Shown here one piece after another: positions 24,241 to 35,416 of a stretch of DNA of 42,500 nucleotides. Position 1 is the first letter of the stretch, and every line of letters begins with the position of its first letter. The stretch is taken from positions 3,659,501-3,702,000 of the forward strand of contig CM022667.1 in NCBI GenBank assembly GCA_012295275.1, given 5' to 3'. Both the position numbers and the translations under genes were made by a program. Origin of the DNA: Chrysomallon squamiferum (Eukaryota > Mollusca > Gastropoda > Neomphalida > Peltospiridae). The notes under the pieces were generated by a model that was not told the DNA's origin, ran no database searches, and saw only the letters and a list, made by a program, of their open reading frames with translations.

Positions 24241-24250
24241 TATTCATTTT

Positions 24251-24262
24251 TGTTGTCATTGT

Positions 24263-24297
<35 letters not shown>

Positions 24298-24330
24298 TAA
24301 TAATAATAATAATAATTATTATTATTATTT
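24251..24330. repeat. (TTTA)n followed by (AAT)n
   Basis: TTTA tetramers at about 24261-24297 switch to AAT triplets to about 24330. Confidence 0.88.
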
Positions 24331-24831
24331 ATATATATATTTTTAAATATGTGTTTCTTATTATCGTACCAATAAAAATAATATGTCTAATTAATAAATA
24401 AGAATGATTGCAACAATATGGTGTTAATGAAAAAAATCGACAGCAATACATGTATGTGAAATGTATTTTTAAAATATTATTTAGCTGGCTTACAAAAATA
24501 AGTCAACTTTTTTCTCGTGTAATTTATATTTGAACATGTTTCAAGATAATATAAGACTGTGAGATTCTTCGAAATTTCCATAACATCTGCAGTCCACATT
24601 AGCGACATCTTCATGTTTTTAACGATTCAGATTTTCAGTTTAACCGTTTTTTCGAATTTAAGATTTTTACTGTTTGTTATTAAGCGTTTCCTTTTACAAT
24701 CTTTATCGCTCGTATTTTCAGTGTGTGCCTGCATTCTTCTCTCTATACATCATAAATTAATCACTGTCATGTAATCTTTTCTCGTTCTCTCACCATGTAT
24801 GCTTTTTCTCTATTTCTTCAATAAAAAATTA

Positions 24832-24835
<4 letters not shown>

Positions 24836-24916
<81 letters not shown>
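24836..24916. repeat. (CT)n microsatellite
   Basis: About 40 CT units, a second long tract of the same motif as 18815-18891. Confidence 0.97.
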
Positions 24917-24920
<4 letters not shown>

Positions 24921-25089
24921 CTTGATGCAGTATAAATTATCTCCTAATGTTACTTTCACATCCACAAAACTCTTCCTCTAAAGAAAAAAAAAAAAAAAAA
25001 AAACGAAAAAGAAAATTGCAAACAATTTAATGGGTATCAACAGTAACCTAGAAACCAACCTTTTTATTTTATATTCAAAATATTATTAT

Positions 25090-25280
25090 TTATGTGCAGT
25101 TGACATGGAGCTACGACTTAGTAATTACGGCAAATCACCACTCATTAACACATCGATTTTGTAAACAGCGCCAAAGCCTACGACGCCATTACCACAACAC
25201 CACGGCTTAACATCGGGTCGGATGTTACTGCACTCCTATTAATTATGAGCGCTGGTGTCAATCGAGAAAAACAATATATA
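25090..25280. promoter_or_regulatory. Candidate conserved regulatory block C
   Basis: Short complex island in AT-rich surroundings with TTAGTAATTACGG, CGCCATTACC and ATTAATTATGAGC, all homeodomain-type cores, and ATCGAT. No open frame of note. Confidence 0.35.
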
Positions 25281-25589
25281 TTTCCATTGATTACTTACAT
25301 AGTTAATACTTAGGCCGAATCTTTATTAAATTTAGTAAGTTTTGAATATATATGTATATATAAATATAAAATAAAATAATAACAAGAAGAAAATATTAAT
25401 AATAATGATGCTACTACTGTTACTGTTACTTATAAATAATAATAATAATAAACGCTAATAACAATTAAAGATGGCTAAGGAGATTTATCTTTTATTATTA
25501 TTTCTTTTTTGTCTCTTATTTTCACAATTACTATTTTCATATTTTCGGGGGGGAGGTGCTTTTTTAATAATACGTTATTTCTTTCCATT

Positions 25590-26110
25590 TCGCGCCTAAT
25601 ACAAAGATGGCGCTGGCCTGGTCGTCTGCTTGTAAATGTTCTTACGCACGGAATGCAGGATCAATATCACAAAATCAATGATTCACTAATTACTGATACA
25701 TAATCCCAGACTTCACAGTTAATCCGGGGACTCTGCGAGAAGATGTACTCTGTTGTAAAATAGAGGCCAAACTCAATTAGCCGACGCTATCGACTGGTTC
25801 GGCTGCAGCAATTAAACATGGCACATATTCATTACGCTACTTGTTCTGCCGTGACGCCACGTCTGTGTCATTATCCGTGTTTCTCTGGGCAATTTTAATC
25901 AAGAATTGTTTGATAGACGACAAACTGCCTCTGGCTTTAATTCAGGTGTCGTTTAGAAAGTATTATATGTTTAGTTTTGGACCCCTGCCGGTCGATGCCA
26001 GTAATGAGTATTTGTTGAGTAATTAGGCCTAAGTGAAACCAAATGAGACCGACGATGCAATATATGTCATTTAGAAAGCTGCTTTGTGTCTTTGCCAGAA
26101 GGACTTTGTA
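25590..26110. promoter_or_regulatory. Candidate conserved regulatory block D
   Basis: About 500 bp of repeat-free, higher-GC DNA holding CACTAATTAC, TCAATTAGCC, GCAATTAAAC and ACAAAGATGG. Bounded by AT repeats on both sides. A 61-codon + strand frame exists without domain similarity; enhancer-like composition is the better reading. Confidence 0.35.
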
Positions 26111-26769
26111 AAAGCTGAATATATATTTTTTTTTATTGATTTTTTTTTTTTCTCTCTCTTCGTTTTAAAATAATAACTTTAGTATCTAGTTTCGGTGTTT
26201 TGTTCAAACAACTCGAGATGTTTTGTTTCATAAAGATTACGAAGTAGAACTATAAATAAGACAGCCAAACATGAATGTACTAATCACGTACAGAATTTAT
26301 GGATTAAAAATTCCAGTTGTTCTTTCTTTTAGTTTTTTTTACTGTTACTAATCTATTTCCTTTTTTTTTTTTTTTAAAATAAATCCTCACTTTGTAAAAT
26401 TAGATATAATTAATCAATATTTATATTTCCTTACTTATTGATATATTTTATTTAAAATAAATAAATAATAATAATAATAATAAAATGTGGGGAAAATGCC
26501 GTGTTAAAATTTCTAAAATGAATAACAGCCGAGTTTGTATCTTGATGCAGATCAAAACCAAACAGAATCAGTTATTTTAAACTTTTCCTTTTAAATCGTT
26601 TTACAGGACTGCTTATTCAAGACCGTAATCGTTAGTTACAGACGTAAAATAAACAACAGGATGACACGGAAACCAAAAGTATAATCACATCATTTAAAAA
26701 GGCAACACGACAATCGTGAAAACTAAAATTAAAAACCGTCCACAGCCAATCATATTGTTGTTTGTACAT

Positions 26770-26772
<3 letters not shown>

Positions 26773-26817
<45 letters not shown>
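26773..26817. repeat. (AG)n microsatellite
   Basis: About 22 AG units. Confidence 0.95.
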
Positions 26818-26820
<3 letters not shown>

Positions 26821-29097
26821 TATTCACATAAAACAATAAAACAATGCAGCGGAAGTTACGTCATTAGTGCCAAAGTGTTTTACGTAAAGTATTTTCTTGA
26901 GACGATCAATGATGTAATTTGTCTTTGCCATGTTTCTATAAAACAACATGAATACATAATACAGGGTTGAACACTATTCTCATTAATTTGAAGTATTTTC
27001 TTCATTAATTATTAAATCAATACACTTTATCTGGAACATAAACACGTCTAATTAGCTCGTATATTTAACTGCACCTGTATCAAGCCATTTAGCTAGGTAG
27101 AAATTAATAAAAAAGAAAAAAAAAAAGGAAGATGATGAAAAGCGTCATACATTTGTTTTGAACCCTTCATGAACAATTTATGTATTGCAGACGATTTTTA
27201 TTATTATTATTATTATTATAATTATTATTATTATTATTATTTAATTAAACTATTTATCTTGAAAATTATTTCGACATTATTTCTCCGAGCACCCATTTTC
27301 CAGATTTATTCATCGTGAATAAAGGATTGCTAAAATTTGTAACTTATTGTTAAATATTTCGAATTGACTGGAAATCTGCTATATAAAATATCGTCAGTAA
27401 AACAAAAATAGTATGTATATTTATAGATGTGCATATATTAGTAATAACATTTTTATTTTGTAATATTTCCGTTTATGTAGATGAATAATGTTTGAATGAA
27501 ATTGACTAAAACATTCACTATCCCTCAGGTTTTATCGTTTATCAACGAAGTTATTAACGTTTTAATTAAAGATTATTAATCATAGATATAAACGCCATCT
27601 ATTTCTGCTGCGAACCAAAAGCTATTTGCATTTATCGTGAACGAGGCGTGGATTTTTTCTTTTGTGTAGACTCAGTCTGTTATGATACAATAACGTTTTT
27701 TGGTACCGGTAACTCAGTCTGATAAAACATTCCCTATACCTGGAAAATGTAATTCTACCATTTTAGTTTTTTTCTCTAGTGATTCTGCACTATTTCCATA
27801 TCTGACCATTTATTCGAGCATATGTATAGAGTTCCAGAATAAAAAATATTTATTTTGATGTATTTGTATGAGTTAATTTTATAAATCCTATACTGTTACC
27901 AAGCAATAAAGTTATTTTCAAAATAGTTAAAAGTAACTGAGATATCTATTTCTCCACATAACAACTGATTAATTCTAAAACAGCAACTGTACTAAAATAC
28001 TTTTATTTAATTTTAATTTTACTGTGATAACTTGAACTGTTTGCATTTTAAGTCGAATTTAAATAAAGCACATTGAATGTCAAAGTTACACAAATAGATT
28101 TTCATTTAATTTCAATTTATCATACATTTTTTTTTTCTACTTCCATTTAATCTATTTGAATCAATTTTAATGAAGTTTAAAAAAACATTTATGCTATGCC
28201 ATGTCATACAGTAGGGCTAAGAGACTTTTAAGAATAATCAGTGTTTTAAAAACAAACATTTTACTGAAATTATCCATTTATTATAAATAAAAAAATTATT
28301 ATGGTTATTATGTTAGTTAAATGTAGTTAACAAACAAACATTACTGATATAAATAAATAGGTCTCTCAGTACAGTAGACATCAAATGATTAAAAAAAAAA
28401 CATTCTTTGAAATATTTATAAAAGGAAACATAATTAATATCCATAATAATTAATACAGTATTGCTTTCTTATAATAAAAAGAACACACACACACACACAC
28501 AGATACATTAATCTGTTATTGATCTTCAAATACCAGTGATCTTGAACAAAGGGACATAACCCACTTAATAAATAAAATTACAAAGCATATCAAAGCATAT
28601 TTGCCAGCATATTTGCAAAATTAATAATAAGATATAAATAGTAATATTCACCATGAGTACCAAGTAAACTTATGTTATATTAATAAACATTTTTAAAGTG
28701 TTCATCTGTAAATATAATTTGACTGCATCAGAAAGCATAATTCATTTATTTATTTTATTTATTAACTTATAATCACCAACCTTTACTAACAATAAAGGAT
28801 TACAATAATATAAACGTGATCATGTTGATTCATTTCAACAGCTGTTTCCCTACATCTATATAAAACCTCATTATAAACTTTATATAAATACTTTAAAAAC
28901 TGTTGTAAACATTTTTGCACCAATATTTATCAAACCATATTAATGAATTACTCCCACCCCTGGGCTCTCCTAGGACATATGCCATCAACACCCTTAAATT
29001 ACTAAAGAAAAAAAAAAAAAAGTAATCTCTATAAACCATTGAGATAACACACTTCATACCTCTGACTGAAAAAAAAAAACAAATTATCTATTATCAT
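26818..29097. other. AT-rich intergenic DNA downstream of METTL9
   Basis: No coding exon or RNA gene recognised. Contains ATT repeats at about 27197-27241, and a complex stretch at about 27560-27740. From about 28 kb the + strand becomes A-rich, as in the minus-strand genes that follow. Part of this is probably METTL9 3' UTR. Confidence 0.6.
28744..28764 (-). terminator. Candidate METTL9 polyadenylation signals
   Basis: On the minus strand this reads as overlapping AATAAA motifs about 335 bases after the METTL9 stop codon. No closer canonical signal was noticed. The repetitive TTTATT context weakens the call. Confidence 0.3.
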
Positions 29098-29306
29098 CTA
29101 CTCTGTTACTTTTAATACGAAAACGGCATCAGTTAAAACAAAAAATGATTTGAAGAGGTCACCCTCACACAGGTATGGCAGTTTGGTAAAATGTTCCAGG
29201 GTAAAGCCTGCAGGTTCAAACACATATTTCACAAGACTGGTCACTTGCTCTTCAAAATTTTGGCCTTGAAGGTTAATCCTCTCTGTTGGTTTGTGATCTG
29301 AGCTTC
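29098..29306 (-). CDS. METTL9: METTL9 exon 6 (C-terminus)
   Basis: Acceptor AATTTCAG then GA completing Gly258. The translation runs SSDHKPTERINLQGQ... through LPYLCEG to FVLTDAVFVLKVTE and TAG at 29098-29100, matching the family's C-terminal end. Confidence 0.95.
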
Positions 29307-29377
29307 CTGAAATTAGTTTGAAAATTGTAATTTAGGTTTTTTTAATTTAATAATTTTTAAAAATAATTTTACTGATA

Positions 29378-29443
<66 letters not shown>

Positions 29444-31995
29444 AAAACAATGCAATAACACAACAGCAACAACAGAAATAATAAAACAACTGTATTATTT
29501 ACAAGAATGTTTAAAATTATGTGTTTTGTATGAAACTGTAAAAATTTAATATCTTTATATTTTATAAGCGCACATACACACAAATTTTATATATATATAT
29601 ATCTGATAATACCTCACAATGTTCATTATTATATCAATTTTCAGCAAAAGATTTTTCCCATACATACCTTCCTCTATACAAAAGTCTTTTATAAATTACT
29701 TGTGTAATAACTGTTGGAACTGGTAAAAAAGACAAATGATCCTGCTTTGATATTAATGTAATTACTCCACACAAATATTTTAGGCATTCATTTGGAACTT
29801 ACTGTATGTTGAAATATCGGACATGAGTGATTTCTAATTTGCTTTTACTGTAAAACGAAACTTACCAACTTCCACATAAGGTTTGAATGGAAGAACCACA
29901 GCAACAATTACTCTTCCTGTCACAGGTCGCAGAGAATTCCTTATTGAATGCAGCATGCTGATTGGCTGGCTGCATCTGTCCAGCAGATTTAAACAGCCAA
30001 TCAGATCAAAGATGTAAGAACTTTCATTCCAGGCATTAATGTCCAAAACCCTGAAATATGTATTTTATTTAATATTTAAATACTGATCATATATATCTAT
30101 ATATTTTTTTTTAAATCTAAGTTATAAAAAAAAGTTTTGGTTTTATTTGAAATTAATTTCAAAAATAACCAATATGTTATGAATTTTTATATTTTATTTT
30201 ATCTTTGTTATAATTTGGAATAATCTAATTAACTAAACACTTCAAAGTGACCTTTCAGTCAAGTTTAGTAACAGTGTGTTATAGATCGTAATGATGTCAG
30301 TTTATGATGGAGGAAGAAAGGAAGATAAAGAGACAATTCTTTGAGATAAAGAATACAAAAAAAAAAAAAAAAACAAAAAGGGAGTTAAATGGACTAAGGA
30401 ATATAATGAGGAAGACATATATAAAATAAATAACATTGGAAGAAAAAAACAGCGTGAAATATTTTCTTATTTGTATTTTAAAAAACAGATTAAAACCTGT
30501 AGCCTTTTTCCTGCAGTCTTGAGGCCATCACCGTGGAGATTTCAGTGACAAACACATTGTCAATATAGTCAGCCATTTTACCGGTTACCATGCCATCACC
30601 AGCCCCTGTAAACAATCAAAGTTAAAAAGACTAAAACATTCACTGTTACCAGGTTTCTGTAATTATTGTATATATCAATGGAGGATCACTGTGTTTTAAA
30701 ATTAGTCTATTTTTGACTATTAATGTGAACAAGAAGAATGTCTTGATTCAGATTGATATCAGATTTTATTTATTTTATTTATTTTATTTTATTTTATTTT
30801 ATTTTTTTATTTTTTTTTTTTTTTTTGTTGGTTGTTTTAGAGATCAATCCTGTTAAAAATATCAAAAAGCTCTTATAATAAACTGTGTATTTAGTTTAGT
30901 TTTGTCACGATGACAGATGTTCAACTCAATGAAAGAAGAGATATCACATTCCAGCACAAACAAAAACACTATTTAGGTTGCTAATAATATAAATGTACTC
31001 AGATGTAAAAACAAAAACAATCAATACCATTATTATTTATTTTCAGTTCACATTTTACAATTCAATACTTATTATAAAAAGGTTATTGAAATATTCCAAA
31101 ATATAATATAGACGCAAACACTTACAACATCTATTGAATGTTTACAGTTTATAATCTTACAACATAAAACTTGTTTACAAAAAGGATAATCAATTTCCCA
31201 TTCATTTTCTCAGTATTGATAATTTTGTAGCGAAAAACCTGATCACATATTGCAGCTGTACATATGTTAAATTTTACTCACATTAACAAAAATATAAAAT
31301 AAAATATACCATAATGAAACTCAAACAATCATTTCTAATCCGAGAGCTAACTTTTATCTTTTTTCCTTTTTTTTAATAATAAAATTAATGAAATATGAAA
31401 TCAAATGACCGTATCTTTAGAAGTGTACTTTTGTTTGTTTATTTGTTTTTTTGATGATAAAAAAAAAAAAAAAATGTCATTAAAGACTGAATACTGAAAA
31501 GACACTCACCAAGGTCCAGCATGTTTTCTGCCCTCCATGTTGGTGTGATGTTTAGAAGCTTCTGAAGCTGTTCGTGCGAGAAAATAAACATTGATCCTCG
31601 TCTTAGCCACCTGAAAATTTAATTTTTTAAACAAAAATAAATTATTTTTATATTACAACCATTTAAAAAGAAATCAAAAAAATAAAATTATCAGGTCAAT
31701 TTTTGAATGTCTCTTCAAAAGGAAGATAAATATATTAATATTAAATATAGCTTTTAAAACGTGAATTTAATTTAAAACAGACATTTCTGAATGAAAGAAA
31801 CCTTGATGTATACTAAATATCGGATTGTTTTTCTTCATTAATCTTTAAAACAGTATTTTTAAAACTTTTAAAGTTTTTTTTAACTCTTCATGCTGAACTG
31901 GTCTTACAAACCTGCCTAGAGCCCCCTGATATTATTTTAATATGAAATAACATCACTGATTAGTTTGATACACTGATAGATAGATAGGTAGAACA

Positions 31996-32058
<63 letters not shown>

Positions 32059-33978
32059 TGTATAGATAGATAGATAGATAGATAGATATGTATATATGTA
32101 TAGATAGATTAGATAGATAGATAGATTAGATTGATAGATAGATTAGATAGATAGATAGATAGATATATAGATAGATAGATTAGATAGATAGATAGGCACA
32201 CACACAAACACAGATATACAGATGGTTGGATGGATATATAGATGAATAGGTGGATGGATGGTTTATTCTGCAAATCTAATCAAAGCAAACTGATAAATGA
32301 TTTTGTTCTATTTCTATTGCATCATATATATATATATTTTTTTTTCCCTCATTATTAACATCTTTCTCTTATCCAAGCAGTTTTATTTAATACAGTCAAA
32401 TTTTTCGTGATTTTTATTTTTACCCGTTTATGGAAGTACTGGTGAGAAACCAGCTGAAAACATATTTCAAGATGGCGTCTCGGAGCTGTGTGAAGAGCCA
32501 ATCAGCTTTCTCGTAACAGTTGTTAAGGAACTGGACTGTTTCTTCATCTTGGTGCATTTGAACAAACTTGTCACGCAGATCCGAAGGTAGTTTTGATGTG
32601 TCAACATCATACCACTGTAAATAAAAACACAAACATGAATAGGTTATTTCAAGAATAAATATATTTCAACAAAATCTCAACATATTTCTAGTGCATTCTT
32701 TCACAAAATAAAGGTAGTGGGAAACTGATATTTTCTCAGCTTTGGCTATTTTTGTTATAAACATTCTTTGAGATAGGAAAACACACACAAACAAACATAA
32801 AAAACAAAAATTTTGGATAAAATAATCTGGATTCAAGAAATTGAATAAAGTAAAGCACAACATAATTACATATATAGGAACAGACAAATGCAAAAATAGA
32901 TTATCAGTTCAATAATCTAGTCAAATTTGCTGCTGCTTTTTAAATGTTTATGATCAGGGCCAGTGCTACCATTAGACCTACAAAGCAGCCAATAAGGTGC
33001 AGACCTCAGAAGGTGCTTTTAAAGAAATCATTATTTTAAGAAAATAAACATTATAAAATAAAAGTAATATATATATACTAGTACCAGTTCATTGTTTATA
33101 TAAACTTTATAGTTGTCCATTGTTAGTTCATAATTGTTTTCAGCACTAAAAAAAAAACTTTAATTGTAATAAAACTGGGGCTGCTAGCATCTTATTCTTG
33201 CAATTAAAATAAATTTAACTGTTTCTTGCTTTTTGTTTATTTTTTTTCTTCTACAAAATGTTTTTAATTAATCAAAGTTGGCAAATTTTTTTGGAGGAAA
33301 AACTTAGTAGTTGTCTTTGCAAAGGGCACAAAATCATCTGGTTCCAGCCATAGTTGCACTGAAAAAAGTCAAGCTTGTTATCAAACTAATTTACCACCTG
33401 TCTACTTTAGTTATCAGTCTGAAATATTCTGGATGCTAGCAACTTAGTAAGTGACATCATTTGTCTTCCTTGGTATATCCTTTTGTTTATAACTATGCTA
33501 TGCTCATGTCTATTGTATAACGTATACCAGTATTTGCTTTCTCTTGATAATTTTAACTGACGGTATTAATAAAATAAGATTCGTCATTTAAGAGAACTTC
33601 AGTCTTTAAAATTATCACTGTGATTATCAAAATATTTGACTTAACTGACGGTATTAATAAATAAGAACTGCCATTAAAGGGACTTCAGTCTTTAAAATTA
33701 TCAAAATATTTAACGTGTTAAATGTTGATGCTGATATCACGTGTTAAACCAAAATCTTAAATAAAATGATGATTAAAAGAAGAAGAACTAACATAAAGAT
33801 GTGGGTCTTGCTGGTGTCGCTGGTCGTCCAGCATCCTGTTGTAGACAGAACGCAGAAGAGGGCTTCGAATATGTTGGCGAGGAAACTGAGACATGATGAC
33901 GGACAGCAAACTCGTGCAGGCCACCAGACACGCAACTACAAGCGAAATCGAATGAAGCCCAAGCCTTAGCTCAGTCAT
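29098..33978 (-). CDS. METTL9: METTL9, protein-histidine N-methyltransferase (DREV family)
   Basis: Six exons, with CDS blocks 33793-33978, 32424-32614, 31510-31610, 30497-30605, 29866-30050 and 29098-29306, joined in correct phase with GT-AG borders. They encode 326 residues, close to the 318 of human METTL9. Residues about 7-31 are hydrophobic (signal peptide or anchor). LDLGAGDG at 157-164 is SAM-binding motif I and is split across exons 3 and 4. LNLLDRC at 216-222, LPFKPYVE at 249-256 and LPYLCEG at 300-306 are family-specific signatures. The human enzyme methylates the N1 position of histidine in HxH motifs; SAM is the methyl donor. No frame break is seen. The gene converges on ZFHX and shares orientation with the DDO gene about 3 kb upstream. 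Confidence 0.95.
29379..29438. repeat. (AAT)n microsatellite in METTL9 intron 5
   Basis: About 20 AAT units; accounts for a spurious poly-Leu frame. Confidence 0.95.
29866..30050 (-). CDS. METTL9: METTL9 exon 5
   Basis: 185 nt between acceptor ATTTCAG and donor G|GTAAG. Encodes VLDINAWNESSYIFDLIGC, then LNLLDRC and GRVIVAVVLPFKPYVEV: the post-motif strand and loop of the methyltransferase fold typical of METTL9. Confidence 0.95.
30497..30605 (-). CDS. METTL9: METTL9 exon 4
   Basis: 109 nt; acceptor TTTACAG, donor CTACAG|GTTTTA. Completes motif I (GAGDG) and continues MVTGKMADYIDNVFVTEIS, where the acidic residue after the second strand (TE) is the expected SAM-ribose contact. Confidence 0.94.
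31510..31610 (-). CDS. METTL9: METTL9 exon 3
   Basis: 101 nt; acceptor TTTTCAG, donor CTTG|GTGAGT. Encodes WLRRGSMFIFSHEQLQKLL and ends MLDLG, the start of motif I. Confidence 0.95.
31975..32264. repeat. (GATA)n microsatellite in METTL9 intron 2
   Basis: About 220 bp of GATA with occasional GATTA and GTAT variants, then a (GATG)-rich decay to about 32264. Confidence 0.95.
32424..32614 (-). CDS. METTL9: METTL9 exon 2
   Basis: 191 nt; acceptor TTTACAG then TGG (phase 0), donor AACGG|GTAAAA. Encodes WYDVDTSKLPSDLRDKFVQ, and later LNNCYEKADWLFTQL and TSTSING, strongly family-like. Confidence 0.95.
32955..33352. mobile_element. Possible degraded DNA-transposon relic upstream of METTL9 exon 2
   Basis: CAGGGCCAGTGCTACCATTA at the left, with a diverged counterpart (AAATCATCTGGTTCCAGCC) near 33334-33352, resembles the ends of non-autonomous hAT-like elements with GGC-rich termini. 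No target-site duplication was found, so the call is weak. Confidence 0.28.
33551..33714. repeat. Diverged tandem duplication, about 85 bp unit
   Basis: TAACTGACGGTATTAATAAA and ACTTCAGTCTTTAAAATTATC both occur twice in the same order (near 33555/33644 and 33597/33683), with small indels between copies. It lies in METTL9 intron 1, close to exon 1. Confidence 0.85.
33793..33978 (-). CDS. METTL9: METTL9 exon 1 (start codon, hydrophobic N-terminus)
   Basis: ATG at 33978 on the minus strand opens MTELRLGLHSISLVVACLVA, a charged then hydrophobic segment, followed by RSPLLRSVYNRM, which resembles the short conserved stretch after the signal region in METTL9. Donor CTTTAT|GTTAGT gives phase 0, matching exon 2. 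Start chosen because it precedes the hydrophobic segment and is the only in-frame ATG giving it. Confidence 0.88.
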
Positions 33979-34142
33979 GTGTATTATTTTTATAAAATAA
34001 CATATTTAAATGATAGTGATGATGACGAACTCAGTAATTAACTGTAAAGAGCAGATTTGGCCCAGTAGAAAATTATTTCCATCGTCTTGGTCTTACTGTA
34101 AACATAAACTATCGAGTGACACATGTGCTGGGCTATTTATTT

Positions 34143-34169
34143 ACTTCCGGGTTTTATTTATTTCCGGGT
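34143..34169 (-). promoter_or_regulatory. Paired ETS-type sites in METTL9 promoter
   Basis: ACTTCCGGGT (34143-34152) and ATTTCCGGGT (34160-34169), which read ACCCGGAAGT-like on the gene's strand, lie 165-190 bp upstream of the METTL9 ATG. Paired ETS sites are common in housekeeping promoters. Confidence 0.5.
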
Positions 34170-34214
34170 CAATGTTCAAAGCGGTTTTTAGAGAACAGTT
34201 ACTTAATACTAAAT

Positions 34215-34504
34215 CGCTGGTTTTCAACCGTTTTCATACCGCATCCCCTTATGAGCAACTCAATATGACCGATGACCCCCTTTAAAAATTTTGATTCAGT
34301 AATATTTGGGATTACCATATTTTCATCAAGCAAAGTACAAAAGGAATCTATATTCACAATGAAGGGCCCCAAACCTATCTACGATTTTTTATTTATTCGT
34401 CTTTCCAAGACAAGTTGAAAAAAAACCTGAAACATACCTTCGCTCAAGAACGATCTCGCGATCCCCAGAAAAAAGGCTGGTGACCCCCAGGTTGAAAACC
34501 TGTG
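34215..34504. mobile_element. hAT-type MITE with 8-bp target-site duplication
   Basis: 290 bp bounded by perfect 8-bp direct repeats TACTAAAT (34207-34214 and 34505-34512). The terminal inverted repeats CGCTGGTTTTCAACC and GGTTGAAAACCTGTG match at 13 of 15 positions. The interior has subterminal GACCCCC motifs in mirrored positions and no coding frame. An 8-bp duplication is the hallmark of hAT transposition. Confidence 0.88.
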
Positions 34505-34556
34505 TACTAAATAATGGAATAAACGTTCAATACACTAAATGTGTATTTAATCTGAA

Positions 34557-34720
34557 ATTGTATAGCTTTCTAAAAAAGTTAAAAGAGTGCTTTTGGTTAT
34601 TCGAATAAATATTTTAAATATATTCTACATATAAATTAATATAATGATTAAACTTTAAAGTGTACTTTTGATTATACGAATAAATACTTTAAATATGTTC
34701 TACATATACTTTCAAGATAT
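34557..34720. repeat. Two diverged ~50-bp direct repeats
   Basis: The block around TTATTCGAATAAATATTTTA at about 34598 recurs with substitutions about 77 bp later (TTATACGAATAAATACTTTA), both followed by TTCTACATATA. Confidence 0.8.
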
Positions 34721-34883
34721 GCTATATGTTTTAGTTTTTGTTTTCTTTCTTTCGTAGTTTTTCGCAAGCCAGTGTTAATTAATTATCTGGAATAAACTCC
34801 AAAATAAGATAATTTTTTTCAGGGCGTTGTATTCTTTCTGTAGTCATGACGTCGTCGCCTAGTTTTTTTCTAGTGTGATCAGA

Positions 34884-34923
34884 TGACGTCACGTCCTCTG
34901 TTTGTGAAGCAGTAAAATGGCGG
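34884..34923. promoter_or_regulatory. Possible promoter element: CRE plus YY1-like site
   Basis: TGACGTCA, a perfect CRE palindrome (34884-34891), and AAAATGGCGG (34914-34923), a YY1-type core, lie 30 bp apart in a CpG-containing block. No adjacent coding exon is recognised on the + strand (an ATG here reaches a stop after 7 codons). It could be a distal METTL9 promoter or start of a non-coding transcript. Confidence 0.35.
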
Positions 34924-35348
34924 TGTTCAAATGTTTTTAGTAATATTATTTTATTGTTACACTTTGTAAATCGCTTCAACAATGAAATAACACTATTTTA
35001 GATAATTAATTTTAATTATTTATTCGTAGCTTTACAAGTTTTCTTAAAGGAGTGCACTCACTATCAGAAATAAATTATGAAATATACTGAGAATAATATA
35101 TTTATTATTCTTATTATTATTCTTCTTCTTCTTCTTATTATTATTTTTGTTTTGATTTGTCAATTTATGTCACTTTCATATAATGTAACAATATAATCAA
35201 GAACCTAGAAATTTTATTTTGGTTTACACGAAAATGTTTCATGTAGAGATACAGGTATTTGATTTTTAGAATGGGTCAAGAATGTATACCTGAGATGAAT
35301 ATTTCTTCCTCTTTTCTTAAAAATGTTTGTTGAGTTAATACCAGTGTA

Positions 35349-35416
<68 letters not shown>

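Noticed and set aside
29957-30006. Paired CCAAT boxes (GATTGGCTGG ... AGCCAATCAG)
   Set aside because: They lie within METTL9 coding exon 5 and are explained by its codons.
31975-32264. Possible CRISPR-like or regulatory GATA-factor array
   Set aside because: A plain GATA tetranucleotide microsatellite in an intron; no spacers, and this is a eukaryotic genome.
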